Below, piece after piece: positions 47,985 to 59,818 of a stretch of DNA of 64,000 nt. A model generated the notes under the pieces. It was not told the DNA's origin and did no database searches. It saw only the letters and a list, made by a program, of their open reading frames with translations. The DNA comes from Hypoxylon rubiginosum (Eukaryota > Ascomycota > Sordariomycetes > Xylariales > Hypoxylaceae): positions 558,001 to 622,000 of the forward strand of contig CADCXA010000009.1 in NCBI GenBank assembly GCA_902806565.1, in the 5' to 3' direction. The translations under genes and the position numbers were made by a program. Within the stretch, counting starts at the first letter, position 1, and each line of letters begins with the position of its first letter.

Positions 47985-48316
47985 CTTGGGAGTGAGATCT
48001 TGGGACTGAGGAGCGGGATGAAGTGTGAACAGAGCTGCAGAACTACGTCACGAACGCTCACCCCTGGCTGCGTAAGCCGTGTTATAGTGGTGGACCTGCA
48101 GGACTAACTTGTTACCTGAAGAATGGTATTATATTGCCTTTCGAGAAGAGAGGAAGAATGCTTGCTATACAGAGACGAGGAGAAGAATGAGAAGAAATGG
48201 AAGGAAAGAATGAGCGATCACATAGCTACGAAGAGGAAACCCAAGTCAGACAGGCCAGCCTACCGGCAGGATTTAGAAGAAAAAAGGTGTCGGGACTACT
48301 AATACAAAACATCTCT

Positions 48317-48973
48317 CGATAGCAGAGAGAGAGACGTGCATCTCCACGGCACCGGGAGATGCTCTAAACAGTCGAGAGATGCTTGCCAATAGATAGGCGA
48401 CGAAAAAGCTGACTACAGCCAAGATCCCCCATGTCTCTCATTGGGTGTCGGTTTGCGATGTTAGACATATAGACTAGCTCCCCGGCGGCTTAGTCTACCT
48501 AGGTAGGCTAGGTCATTAGGATTTATAGGTGGACGAGGTGATCAGGAATTTCGAGAGCAGCGGCCTGCTTCTTTTTCTTATTCTTTCTTCTTCTTATTCT
48601 TCTTCCTCCTCCTCCTCCTCCTCTTCTCCTTTGGTTACTACGGACCGCAGCACGGCAGGATTTGGCAAGTGTAAGGTGTCTCGGGTGTTGGCCATCTAAG
48701 CGGTTCTAGGTATGAAGCCGGGAGGTGGTGGTGGATGTTGGTTAAAAACCAAGCGGATCGATCTTGGTGCATATAATGCGATAAGGTAACATTCTTGACC
48801 AATCGGCGATAATCTTTTTTCTTCGTGCTATGCTGGGGCGCCCGCGGAGAAAGATGGCGAGTTTTCATTCGTCCCTTTTCTCATTATTCAATGCTTGCTA
48901 CCGTCATGGCTGAGGAATTTGTATCTCCGGCAAAGAAGTTTATAGTCTGCGCCTAAGTCAGTGATCCGATAAG
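48317..48973. promoter_or_regulatory. HGATAR (AreA/NIT2-type) sites upstream of niiA
   Basis: CGATAG (48317-48322), AGATAG (48391-48396), CGATAAG (48779-48785), CGATAA (48807-48812) and CGATAAG (48967-48973) lie 0.3-1 kb upstream of the niiA start codon. Nitrogen-metabolite GATA factors control nitrite reductase genes in fungi. GATA cores are short and common, so function is inferred from context. Confidence 0.45.
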
Positions 48974-49009
48974 CCTAGACCGATTTTATAAGTTATTTAA
49001 CCTAGGCCC

Positions 49010-49035
49010 GCTCATCTTATAGATGAGCCTTTTTT
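49010..49035. other. perfect hairpin followed by T-run
   Basis: GCTCATCT-TAT-AGATGAGC (8-bp stem, 3-nt loop) is followed by CTTTTTTCT. It looks like the end of a structured transcript, but no RNA gene upstream of it could be identified. Confidence 0.4.
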
Positions 49036-49814
49036 CTCTGTCGAGGCTGTTTTGCTCACGGAGGGTATTCGGCATATGGACGGCTTCCTCGCTATTCAAC
49101 CTCCTAGGCTCTACGTGGGTGTAACTAGAACTCTCCTATCAGATAACCACCACGCGGGAACCTGATGGGACTCAACTAAGCTTCTTAGTGTCTCGCCAAG
49201 ACTTCTGATCCCATCACGTAGCGGGTAGTCGGATAGAGCTTCTCCTGTTTAACCTCAACCCCGTGGTAGTCGTATCGAGATATTACCGATCAGTATTAGT
49301 TGTATTTCTCTTCTATAATTTATCTCATATCATATTTCATTAGTCGATTGGCATTGGTAAAATGTTATATCTTGTTAGATGGATCATTTAGGGGTAAGGC
49401 ATGTTTGAGTGGAATGATGGTATGCCTTTTTCTATACTGTAGACGCTTTATGTCATTTACGTTCTGTCGAATATAGGAATACCTTGTTTCACTTGCGTAC
49501 GTGGGTAGGCACTTATCTAGGGAGCCATTGTCACATAGTGATATACTAATCCAGCAGTGAGATTCACAAGTTCCAATGGACAGTTAATCGCCGGATTATT
49601 TTCATATATTATAGGTAAACTCATTTTCTGTATCAAATGAGTTCGTCCCGTTACACCCTTTACCTATAGGTATACTCCCATTTTACACGCCTTCAACTGC
49701 CATTAAATCTTATGCATCGACCGAAACACTACCTAACTAATCAACCCTTTTGCTTGACACCGACTCGACCTAGGAACAAATCTCCTAGGCGAAAGCGTCC
49801 TCCAGTCCACTTAC

Positions 49815-50502
49815 TCACAGCCGGTTGCTCACAGCCGGCTTGAAGTAGCCGTCGACGCACTTGACGGCGCCCTCGACGCCGCCGAACCAGCTGACGCGGT
49901 CCTTGGTGAACTGCTCGACGCGGGGGCGGAGCTTGGTCTCGTGGAGGCTGAAGTCGTCGACGGTGCCGATGCGCAGGATGCGGACGCCGGGGAAGGCGGT
50001 ACCGACGCGGTACATGAGGGTGCCGCAGGTCCCGCAGAAGTGGTTCGTCATGGTGAAGCCCGACGCGATGCTCGTGTCCTGGCTCCACGCCTTGAGGTTC
50101 TCCTGGCCGCGCAGGTGCCGCAGGTGCGTGTCCAGCACGACGAAGTTGGACGCGAACATGGACGCCGTGATCTTCCGGCAGTCCGTGCAGTTGCACACGA
50201 ACGTGTCGACGAGACCCGGCTTCTCGGTCGACTGAGATGAAGGTGTTAGTTTCTGCTGGCGGGAAATCCCCTGAGGAAGAGAGACTAGGGGCGGAATAGG
50301 GGCGGGCGCAAGGTAGACTTACGAAGGCGAGTTGGACTGCGCCGCAGAAGCAAGTAGCTGTCGCTTCGGTTTCCTTTGTCCAGCCGTCGTTGGCAACGCC
50401 AGTCACTTCATGGATATGTGTTAGTACTTTTCAGAGAGAAATCTCGGATGAGAGACACATACGGGGAAAGTAAGGCTTGGAGGTATCGGCAGTGGCGGCC
50501 AT
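49815..50502 (-). CDS. GFA-domain (glutathione-dependent formaldehyde-activating-like) zinc protein
   Basis: Three exons (50502-50463, 50405-50323, 50231-49815) give 179 aa. Introns have GTATGT and GTAAGT donors and CTAAC branches, and frame is kept. Zinc-ligand cysteines of the GFA/CENP-V fold are visible: CFCGAV, CNCTDCRK and FCGTCGT, followed by the typical YRVG...RIGTVDDF and a C-terminal EQFTKDRVSW segment. The fold holds one structural and one catalytic-type zinc. Family members are mostly uncharacterised in fungi, so the substrate is unknown. Next to niiA but separated by 1.8 kb, so no operon-like link. Confidence 0.88.
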
Positions 50503-53500
50503 TGTTTCTGTGGTTATACTCGAAGTATACTGGTAGGTTGTTTGGCTATTGTGTTATTAAAGTAGCTGTCCTATAGAGAGGCTCTGAGTAGTGCCTAGAG
50601 TTGATGGAGTGAGAAGAGATGGTGTGTTGTAATGGATGAATTCATGTCTGCTCTTAGGGGACACATCTCGGATTATATACTCATGAGACCGGATGATAAT
50701 AGCTAGATTGAGTAAATGGGTTCTATGACTTCTCTAGGCATCACCTTTCTCCTCAACTCTGCGCTACGTAGTCTAATTCCGTCTATACAACGTCGATTCG
50801 GGCTTAAGGTACGTGTGCATGTTATCTTGGTGGGGAGTTGACCATTGACCAAGATAGGAATAGAGAAGGTTTGTGATAGGCAGAGGTGGGCGTTCGGATG
50901 ATTCAGCTATGTAGGTATAGTCGTATCGCCGACTATACGCTCGAATAGGGCGCATGTTTATAAATCCTTCGCATGCAGTTCAATAGGAAGTTTCTAGCTT
51001 TGAAAATGTCAAAGCTACGTCAGGTCAAGGTAGTAGTGAGTATAATTCATAGCACAGTAATTTACAGGTGCTTACCTAACTGCGGGGTGTATAGAACCGC
51101 CGGATCACCGCTAGATGGATTAGAGGATAGGAATAGAGACCCCTTTCCTATTGCGGGCATTGGTGTCGAATAGATGCATGCCTGATCTAAGCCGGATTGG
51201 ATATCGGGACAATACCAGTTACTATTATAAGAACTCGGTCTTCAAAATCTAATATCTAATATATAATAAGGCTATGAATCTCCGCAGGACTTCTGCACTT
51301 GAGACGTTTCTTGGTCTTCTCACATAGAGTTACGTCATGTATAAGTTCAAACTATGTGACAGATTTCTTTTATCGTGGTCGATCTCTATGCGAATTGACG
51401 GCGCAAGCGATCCAATCTCCGCATACGCCGACTGACGTCTTTAGGAATAACTGCAAATAAATCAAAATCATACCGGGCTTTGGTACCTACCTTGACGCAT
51501 AATGAAGAGGTCTTCATCTACGGCTCGGCGCTGCTGTTTTAAAAATTCGACGTTGTTGATTCGCTTTATGCGAGATTGCCTTCTCGCAAACCTTTACCGA
51601 CGAACGTCTCACTTCTCAGCTTCTTAACGACGAGAATGCTACCCTCCCCTTTATACATCTCGTCCCGACCGAACGGCTGAGGAGCTCTGCCGCGAATCGC
51701 TTCCGCTCATGCTATATTTGTCCTGATCAACCGAAGCACTGCGTGAGAATGAGGTGAGTAGCAAGTCTTTGTTTAGCCAGCTGACATTATACTATGTATG
51801 CCATGGGCCAAATTCATGTCATCATTGGCCAGTCTCCCCTATGCTGTGTCATTCACACTGGCTATGCTGTCGGTATATGTTTGCGCAATAAGCCGCTGCC
51901 GCCGGACGTACATATAGTAGCGCCATTCACCTTTGGTTTTGAGAATTACTCCGAGACATGAAGGGAGATGGGCCGGTGTCAACGGAATGGCCGTGACATT
52001 TATTGCCAACCGTTCTCTTGCCCCCGTCTAAAATCGGACCGGGTATAGGTGTTCTACGGCGTCGGCCTTGGCGCTGCGTTAGGCATACCTGCCTCTAGCT
52101 TCCAAGATTCTAAGATTGGAATCGTGAAATTACCAAATCAAGTTGGGATACTTTGGAGTTGGGTGTCGCGGCGTGGCCGAGCCAAAGAATTAGCAGTATC
52201 GAAAGAGCTACACGTGGAAAGATGACCAAAACGGATTCCCCGCCACATCGCCAAGCAGCTTATTCGATCCAATCCGCCGGGTCAATAGTCGTATAGCTTG
52301 CATGCGTGCATATAACAAACTGCAAATAGGTCGAATTGGCGAGAATCGACTGGCGTAATAAGGATCCATTCCATGGCTTGGCCGGAAACAAGTGCGTAGG
52401 AACTTTTTATGTTGGGTATTGCGGCCGAATGTATCTACGGGAGCCGAGTACCTACATGTAGGAGGTAAAAGATGGATGGATGGATGATTCTGTGCCGTAG
52501 TGGCCGCTGAAACAAGAGTATAATTCCAATTGGATACGAGAAGGAATGGCAAGTTATAGAGGGATTATATGGCTTTTTAGGAACAGGAAGACTATTGGAA
52601 GATGCAATGGAATATATGTGACGACTAAGTATGAATAGGGGAGGAGGGTTTGCGTGGCATCAAGACAGGCTTGGATGACTTGATAGGCTTGATAGGCCTG
52701 ATATAAGGGGGCTTGGTGATAGGGGGGCTTGAAAGGGGGGGCTTGATAAGGGGGGGGAAGATGGAAAGATGGGCAGACTGGCAGACTGACAAACCACCAG
52801 CCACAGGATGTTCAAGGTTGCTGGCACAACTTCTGGGCTGAAACACGGATTAGCACTAGAACCTTACCATGGTGGGTTAGGTCAGCTGCACGTACTCTCT
52901 GCTTCATCTAAGTTCGTAGGTCAGAAATGAAAATTGATAAATGAAGGGTGGGGCACGGGAAAGCCCACGGTCGAACGCACGCGGTGAAGCACATGGAAAT
53001 AATGCAGTAAATGCAGGGTATTGGGGGGGGAAGAGGAGGAGGAGGAGACATTGGAACATGGGACATGGGACATGGGGGTGGAAGAACATGGGAGCAAGGG
53101 GGCATGGACTTCCAGAACTGCTAGACTCCGCAAGCTGAAGCGTAAGCCGATCCTACATAGCACCTACCTGTATGTATATACATAGGTACATAACTGACAT
53201 ACTAAATTGTACCCAATGAATGTAAATGGTTTCCAAGGTTATCTTTCCAGTCTCGACTTCTTTTACGCTCTAGGCACTGTACTAGTCTCCTTATACCTGT
53301 GTTTTCCGTTAGGCCCATGTATATTCTGATATTCTAGTAATATCTAGGCTACTGCGATCAGCTATCAACTATCATCTACTAGTACCACCAGGGAACTAAC
53401 TGCCCGCACTACAGTAGTACAGCAGTACAGTAGTACGATTCTTTTTGTTCCATGTTCCAGTCCCCAGTCCCCAAGTCCCCCGTTCCCAGTTCCCTTGTAC

Positions 53501-54073
53501 AGGCTGCATGTACCTAAACAGACTGCCGTAATCTCCCTAACCAGTTCTATTGCTACCCTCTACCTACAACCCTCCAGCTCCAAACACCTGGGCAATCACA
53601 ACAGTGCAAAAAAAATACCTGTCCTATATGCTGGAGGACTTAAGTATTCATTCCAATTGTTAGCTAAACTACCTCCTAGAGTACATGTATTTGGAGGAGT
53701 CTCTCTTCGTCTCTTCTCTTGTTGTCTCTTGCTGTCTCTTCAAGATTATTTTTTAATATTCATTTATTATTCTACAACTCCCCCAGGCTGCTGGCGCTGC
53801 TTAGCTTCTTCTCTCTCTCCCTCACTTAACAACGCAAGTCGATCAGGCTGAGAATAGTAGGAGTTTGGTAGGGATTTCAGAGTGGATCTTTTTCCATCTG
53901 ACCTCCTGACATCCTAACGTCCTAACATCCCCATCCTTCCTATCACTATTTTTATCTGATCTTTTGCGCTTAATATTTACCTGTTTTCTCTGGTCCTTCC
54001 ATCCGATCGTCCATCGTTCAAATCTTCGTCCCATCAGCGTCCCTGCGCTGTTGAGACCGAACTTGAGTTCCCA
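50503..54073. other. 3.6-kb intergenic region with G-rich repeats
   Basis: No gene supported. It holds an imperfect G-rich tandem array near 52677-52758 and G/A-rich sequence to about 53100. Pyrimidine-rich sequence from about 53700 is probably the leader of the kinase gene. Confidence 0.5.
52677..52758. repeat. imperfect G-rich tandem repeat
   Basis: Repeated units of the form GGGGGCTTG followed by a short AT-containing spacer (TGATA, AAA, ATAA), with G runs of 5 to 8. It could form G-quadruplexes on the plus strand. Confidence 0.65.
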
Positions 54074-56127
54074 ATGGGCAATAGCCAAGGCAAGCCCGTT
54101 GACCTCAACGGCGAAGGTATGTTTCTCTCTTACCAACACGAGACCCCCAAATTCCATCCGTTGTCTCGGAAGTGCCACTTACCCTACCAATGTTTTTGCC
54201 CCGCTAACAGAGTCCCGTCTCGTACTGCTTCACAGTGAACCTCAACCATTTCCGATTGTTACGAGTCGTCGGCCGCGGTGCTTTCGGTAAAGTTCGAATA
54301 GTCGAGAGGAAGGACACGGGCTTAGCATTCGCCCTAAAATACATCCGCAAAGATGAGGGTGCGTTCCCCCCTCCCAGCCCCAACTCCGAGAAATATGATT
54401 GCACGTTAGGGGACTCAGCATGTTAACTTCACGTTCGTCTTGGTAGTCGTACGGTCCGAGAGCGTAAGGAATATCATACGAGAACGCCGCATGCTGCAGC
54501 ATGTAAACCACGCGTTCATCTGTAACTTGCGTTATAGTTTCCAAGATATCGAATACATGTACGCTCCAGTCACTACTAGCATCCCTAGCGGGGCGAGCCA
54601 TCTAATACGACTTACAACAATAGGTACCTTGTGGTCGACCTGATGACAGGAGGCGACCTACGTTTCCATATATCGAGAAAGACCTTCACCGAGGATGCCG
54701 TTCGGTTTTGGATAGCCGAGCTGGGTTGTGCACTCAGATACATCCACAACAACCACATAATACATCGAGACGTGAAACCGGATAACGTACTACTGGATGC
54801 TGACGGCCATGTCCACTTGACCGACTTCGTACGTCGCTTCACTCTCACTACATGACTACCTGCGACTAACGTAATTTAGAATGTCGCCGCAGATTGGGAC
54901 GGCACACCTCTCACGAGCAAGTCCGGTACTCTTGCCTACCTTGCCCCCGAAGTCTATGCGGGCAAAGGCTACGATATCAGAGCCGATTGGTGGTCGTTAG
55001 GAGTATTGTTCTACGAGTGCATCTACAACAAGGTATTGAGAAACTACTATGAATCCACACCTTGCAAATGAGAAATCGGAGGCTTACCAAGTATGACAGC
55101 GACCTTTCGAGGGCAACTCGGAATCTTCTTTATCTACTGCTATCCTCGGCGCAAACCCAAAGTTCCCCGTCACACAACCGCCCGTTTCACTGCCGTGCTT
55201 GTATGCTATAGGTTCTGCGTTGAATCCGAATCCTGACCAGAGACTCGGTAGTACTTGGCAGAGTTTTATTAACGAGCCCTTCTTTCAAGTGATTGACTTT
55301 GAGGCTTTGGAAAGGAAAGAAATCGAGCCTGTATTTATTCCCTCGGCGGACAAGACCAACTTCGATGCCACCTATGACCTTGAGGAACTGTTACTGGAGG
55401 AGGCGCCATTAGAAGCTAGGGCACGGAGGCAAAAGCCGCGAGAGAAGTTGAAGGAGGGTGCCACTCCCAAGGAACAAAAGGAGAACAGTCTATATATGGA
55501 GATCGAGAACCGTTTCTCGTCTTTCGACTATACTGTGGACAAGGTTAAAGAGTAAGTATCTTGGGCTACCCAACCGCGATGCTTTGCTGACGATAAAACA
55601 GAATGCAAAGGGAACAAAACAGATCCCGCGGTAATAATTCCAGTACAGGCCCAACTAACGAAGAGCCTCAAGCTATCAGTACAGACGACGTCATGGTGGC
55701 TCCTACTACAAACGGAGTTTCGCAACAGTCATATCAACACCCACGTCGACGGTCGCCTAGGCTAGATAGGGAGCCGTCACTTCATAGCGGTTCGACAGCA
55801 GGTAGCCGCAGCCGCATGCGTAGCGAGACCTTGAGTCACTCACAATCAGGACCGTCAAAGTCTCGTCTACCTTCTGGAACTCCGAAATCGGGACTACAGA
55901 AGTCACCGACTGGCGGAATGTCGCTAACGCTCGAGGGCGCGGGTAGCTGGTCGGAATTGGCACGTAGAGATAAAACGCTACCAGCCGATGCTGCCATGAA
56001 TGATGAATCAGGCGCTGGAGGCGGTGGCGTCTTTGGGCTCTTTGGCCGAAAGAAAAGGGGCCATAGTCCAAAGCCGAAAGAGAGGGGAGTGTTGGGTAAA
56101 GAAGGAGCACGGCAGGTAGTTGGTTGA
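54074..56127 (+). CDS. YANK/STK32-type AGC serine/threonine kinase
   Basis: Seven exons (54074-54116, 54236-54358, 54447-54558, 54624-54828, 54880-55032, 55100-55551, 55602-56127) give about 537 aa. MGNSQGKP at the N-terminus is a likely myristoylation signal. Kinase landmarks: GRGAFGKVR glycine loop, [10 protein letters not shown] (VAIK Lys), [13 protein letters not shown] catalytic loop, DFN in place of [15 protein letters not shown] and [19 protein letters not shown]. The tail [25 protein letters not shown] is the segment I associate with fungal STK32/YANK homologues, which also have DFN. The C-terminal 175 residues after the last intron are Ser/Arg/Gly-rich and disordered. Substrates are unknown. 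Short introns of 50-120 bp are normal for this genome. Confidence 0.93.
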
Positions 56128-57215
56128 TATCCTCTCGGCATCGGATGTTGCGTACACAGCAGCCCTTCAGCGATATCCTAGTGGGCTTGTCGGCTCATCA
56201 TACTCTCCAACCATTATTACATGGAAATCCCTTACGATCAGCGACGGGCGAGAACGAAAATTCAGCATCTCCGTTCCGAGCCAACCTAAACACCCGTCAG
56301 CAACAGACTAAATTTAACGCTCCAATCCAGCGGATTACGACTATCAGTTCGAAAAGGTTCACGGACTCCACCCCCAGTAGGTGAGAAATAAAGTCACACT
56401 TTACGTGAATTATGTTCGGGGCTGTTCGCAGCTTTTTCAAGGCGAGTCGTTATTACCAGCTCGCTACCTCTTCAGCTGCCCTATTATCAACCCAGGTACT
56501 GAGCGAGACACTCATTCGGAAATACGCCATAACTAGTAGCTATTTTTCTGAAACGAGTTCCTATATCTCGCAGTCAGTTCGGAATTTTGCACAATTCTAT
56601 TTAAAAGACGGATTGAAGCTCGCACGATACCGTGGACTTCTCTACTCAATTCATCTACCTAGGTAGAGGTTACTCGGTTTATCTGGTCAAAACGAACAAC
56701 CCTAGATATATAATACCCGCTGCGAACAGCATTGTACAGAAAGGACGAGACAACTCGGGTTTGGATAGTGAGGAGGCGTATATACAGTGTTTTATGGCCG
56801 GTATGTTTATAGTGCCGCAGAAGAGGGTGTTGATGCCATCACTCTAAAGAGACAATGAAAATACACATACGTTTCAACATTAATATCGAGTCAAGACTCG
56901 TTTTCTCGACGAAAACGGATGCCTTTTAAGTATTGCTTAGTTACGTTCGGTTGAGTCTAGGAAAGGTCCTGAAGTGGAAAAACAGGCCGAGATAAGCCAC
57001 GTCGTGCACCAACATGCGTTACATGTTATAGGTTGAGGTTCCACAAGGCTTACCGCCGGGCATGTCACCGGGCCAATGAAGGCTATTCCGTAGATGCATG
57101 CCTAAAACAGGCGGTCACAGCCACGGGGCGACCTTGATGCAGGCCGTACATATACAGCTCGCAGCCCCAATGTAGCTCTAATGGCGATCTTAACTACCAT
57201 GGATATTGCACGAGA
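56128..57215. other. intergenic, no gene recognised
   Basis: Short open frames here lack motifs and good codon structure. A CTACCTAGGTAG palindrome sits at 56655-56666. The promoter of the HET gene must lie at the right end. Confidence 0.5.
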
Positions 57216-59818
57216 ATGCTCCGGTATAAATATACACCTCTCAACACTTCGTCTAATGAAATCCGTCTGGTCACGATCCTACCTGGGAAGCATGGCGACC
57301 CGATCAGAATCCGGATCACTCACGCCACACTCGTTCCGCTCGTTAACGAGGCCGAGACCAAGACCAACCGTTTACCGTTGAAAGAAATTCAGAAGACCCT
57401 TCCCGAGGGGTGGTATGCTAAGGAGACTCTGGAACGACGTGTATTATTTTTTAATACCTACGAAGGGGCCTCCTCTTGGGTTCATCCAGACCCTGATATA
57501 CCTTGTGACGTGTATAATGCCGTCGACCAAAAGCCCAAGTACTCGGATTTGGACTATGAGGCTTTGTCTTATGCTTGGGGTCCTCCAAAGATTCGGGCAA
57601 AGGCGCTCGTCATCAAATCCGACGACGATGCCAACTGCTGGAGAGCAAAGCTTCGGAGACGGCACCTGCCACTACGAAGAGACATCTCATTGGCAATGCG
57701 AGACCTCCGGTACGAGGACCGAAGCCGAGTCGTGTGGATCGATGCCCTTTGCATCAACCAGGCTGATTATGGGGAACGTAGCGCGCAAGTTAAACGCATG
57801 GAGGAGATATACTCCCTCGCGCGTAGGGTGGTAGTCTGGCTGATGCCATCTTTTAAAGAGTACACAGAAGCACTCTCGATCCTACGTCGTATAGGCGAGC
57901 AGATCGAAGTCGGGCGAGATCAGAGCATAATGCCCTCGCCCGGCTGCGAGGAGCGGGATTGGTATAAGCCAGATACCCCTTTACCATACGAGACAGAGGA
58001 GTGGGAATCGATCATGTTCCTGTGCAGAGAAAGCTGGTTCCGTCGCGTGTGGATTGTACAGGAAATACAGCTTGGAAACACGAGCTCTGTCTTGGTGTGC
58101 GGACATGACGAACTCCTGTGGACTACGTTCCGTCGGGCGCTTCTGACCTTGAATCGAAAGAACCAGCAGTTACCACGAGACGCCCTGATGTTACCGTTGG
58201 AATTATGCGCTGTCATGGAAAACGCTTCCTTGGAACACTTATTATATTCCTCGCGCAACCGGCAGTGTTCCGACCAGAGAGACAAGATTTATGGTATAAT
58301 GAGTCTAGCACCACCCGAGACCCGTGAGCTTATAAAGGTAGACTACAGGCAGTCCCTCCTCAGAGTATACGAGCAAGTCTCCGTAGAGTGCATGAAACAA
58401 GCGCAACGCCTTACGCAGCTGCGGTACAGTGGCCTGCGTCACAACGAGGCGACGCCGAAATGGCCCACATGGGTTCCGGAGTGGTCACAAATCGGAATCG
58501 GCATCACCATCCAGCCAACGGAATGTTTCCGCGCCAGTGCCGCGTCGAAAGCCAGGTGGTCTTACCGTCCCGGCCAGCTCGAAGTGACCGCGCTGCGCTT
58601 TGCGGTCGTATCCTGGACCTTCGGGGAAGTGATGGCTCATTTCGAATCGCACTTCTTCGGAGTCTACTGGATCATCGTCGAAGAACAGGACAGTTGGGGC
58701 TACCCCACAGGCGAGGTCTTTCGGGACGTGCTGCTCCGGATACTCACGACGAACATGGTGGACGACAGAACGCCGGGATGGGGCTACCCTACGCTGGAAG
58801 AGCTGTCTAAGGTGGTTACCGCAGCCAAGACCGACGAGGACGAGATAGACTGGATAAGAGCCAACGCTGAGAAGCTGGCCTATAAAAGGTTAACAAGCCA
58901 TTACAGATATCTCCTTACTAACACATTTACTGATTCCTGCGTTTTTCGCACAAGGAATGGGTATATGGGCATGATACGTGGAGTACCGAAGGAAGGTAAG
59001 CTCCCATCAAACCATGTTGCTCGCAATGTGTACCTATGAATTAACAAACGGTTTTACACATATTTAAGGCGACGAGGTCTTCGTGGTCCTGGGGGTCGAC
59101 GTGCCGCTACTTCTCAGGCCGACGCTGACGGGCCAGTATGAGGTCGTTGGTGACTGCTACGGTATGTACGGCTTTGGATCAAGCCGTTCCATTATCAGGA
59201 GTCCATTCCGCCTCCTCGACATATCAAGGCTGTTTTGTGATCGTACTAGACAGGCCTGAAGAGCTTACAAGCTAGAACTTCAATCCCTTCCCAAACCTTT
59301 CGCTACATTATGAGAGACTATTACTAACAATAGGCGTTCCAGTGCACGGCATTAGTAAGATACCCCCTTTTGATCTGTTATGACCATTCCAATTTTTGTT
59401 GTCGAAGCGCCTATAAATCCGGCATAGAGTCCCCCTCGCGTCACTACCGCGATAGACGACTGACCAATACTTACCTTTCTTGCCGCCGTACCTAGTGGAC
59501 GGCGAAGCGCTCCTAGGTCCCCTTCCCTCGCCCTGGGTATGCCGAACCGAGAGCGACGCGGACGGGGATTTCCGGCCGTACTACCTGAACCTGAATGACG
59601 GGCGCAGGTCGGCGGACGACCCGCGCCTGGAGGAGAAGAAGATACCTATACCGCCCGAGTGGGAGCCGTTCGAGCGGCCGAAGGCTCGCACCGACCCCGC
59701 GTCCTGCCGGATGTTCCGAAACAGGGAGACAGGCGAGGAGATCAACTCGGACCCGAGACTGTTCCCGGAGGCCTTGACGGCGCGGGGGGTTCGGCTGGAG
59801 ACTATTACGCTTGTGTGA
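57216..59818 (+). CDS. HET-domain (heterokaryon incompatibility) protein with WW-like segments
   Basis: Four exons (57216-58995, 59069-59161, 59334-59354, 59496-59818) give about 738 aa. The HET domain shows its landmarks YEALSYAWGPP, VVWIDALCINQAD...RSAQVKRM and RVVVWL, and the usual C-terminal GDEVFVVLGVDVPLLLRP...YEVVGDCY and VHGIMDGEALLG. The 21-nt third exon is required to build VHGIM. Inside the N-terminal region, LPEGWYAKETLERRVLFFN to SSWVHP (about 62-91) fits a WW domain (Trp66, Trp88, Pro91). The C-terminal exon has two further WW-like segments: LPSPW...RPYYLNLNDG...DDPRL, and PPEW...CRMFRNRETGEE..SDPRL. HET proteins trigger cell death after non-self fusion. Whether the WW-like parts bind Pro-rich partners is inference. 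Confidence 0.9.

Larger units (their letters stand above)
47985..49814. other. intergenic upstream of niiA
   Basis: Contains the niiA promoter, a TCC-rich run (about 48604-48623), a CTACCTAGGTAG palindrome (48495-48506) and a hairpin with a T-run (49010-49035). No gene recognised. Confidence 0.5.

Noticed and set aside
49150..49225. Short similarity to the 3' part of 5S rRNA (ACCACCACGCGGGAACCTGATG)-like sequence
   Set aside because: The remaining 5S landmarks are missing upstream; the likeness is limited to about 15 scattered bases.
56124..56847. Three short overlapping frames after the kinase gene
   Set aside because: No motif, no plausible splicing between them, and weak codon structure; a decayed gene cannot be excluded but is not supported.
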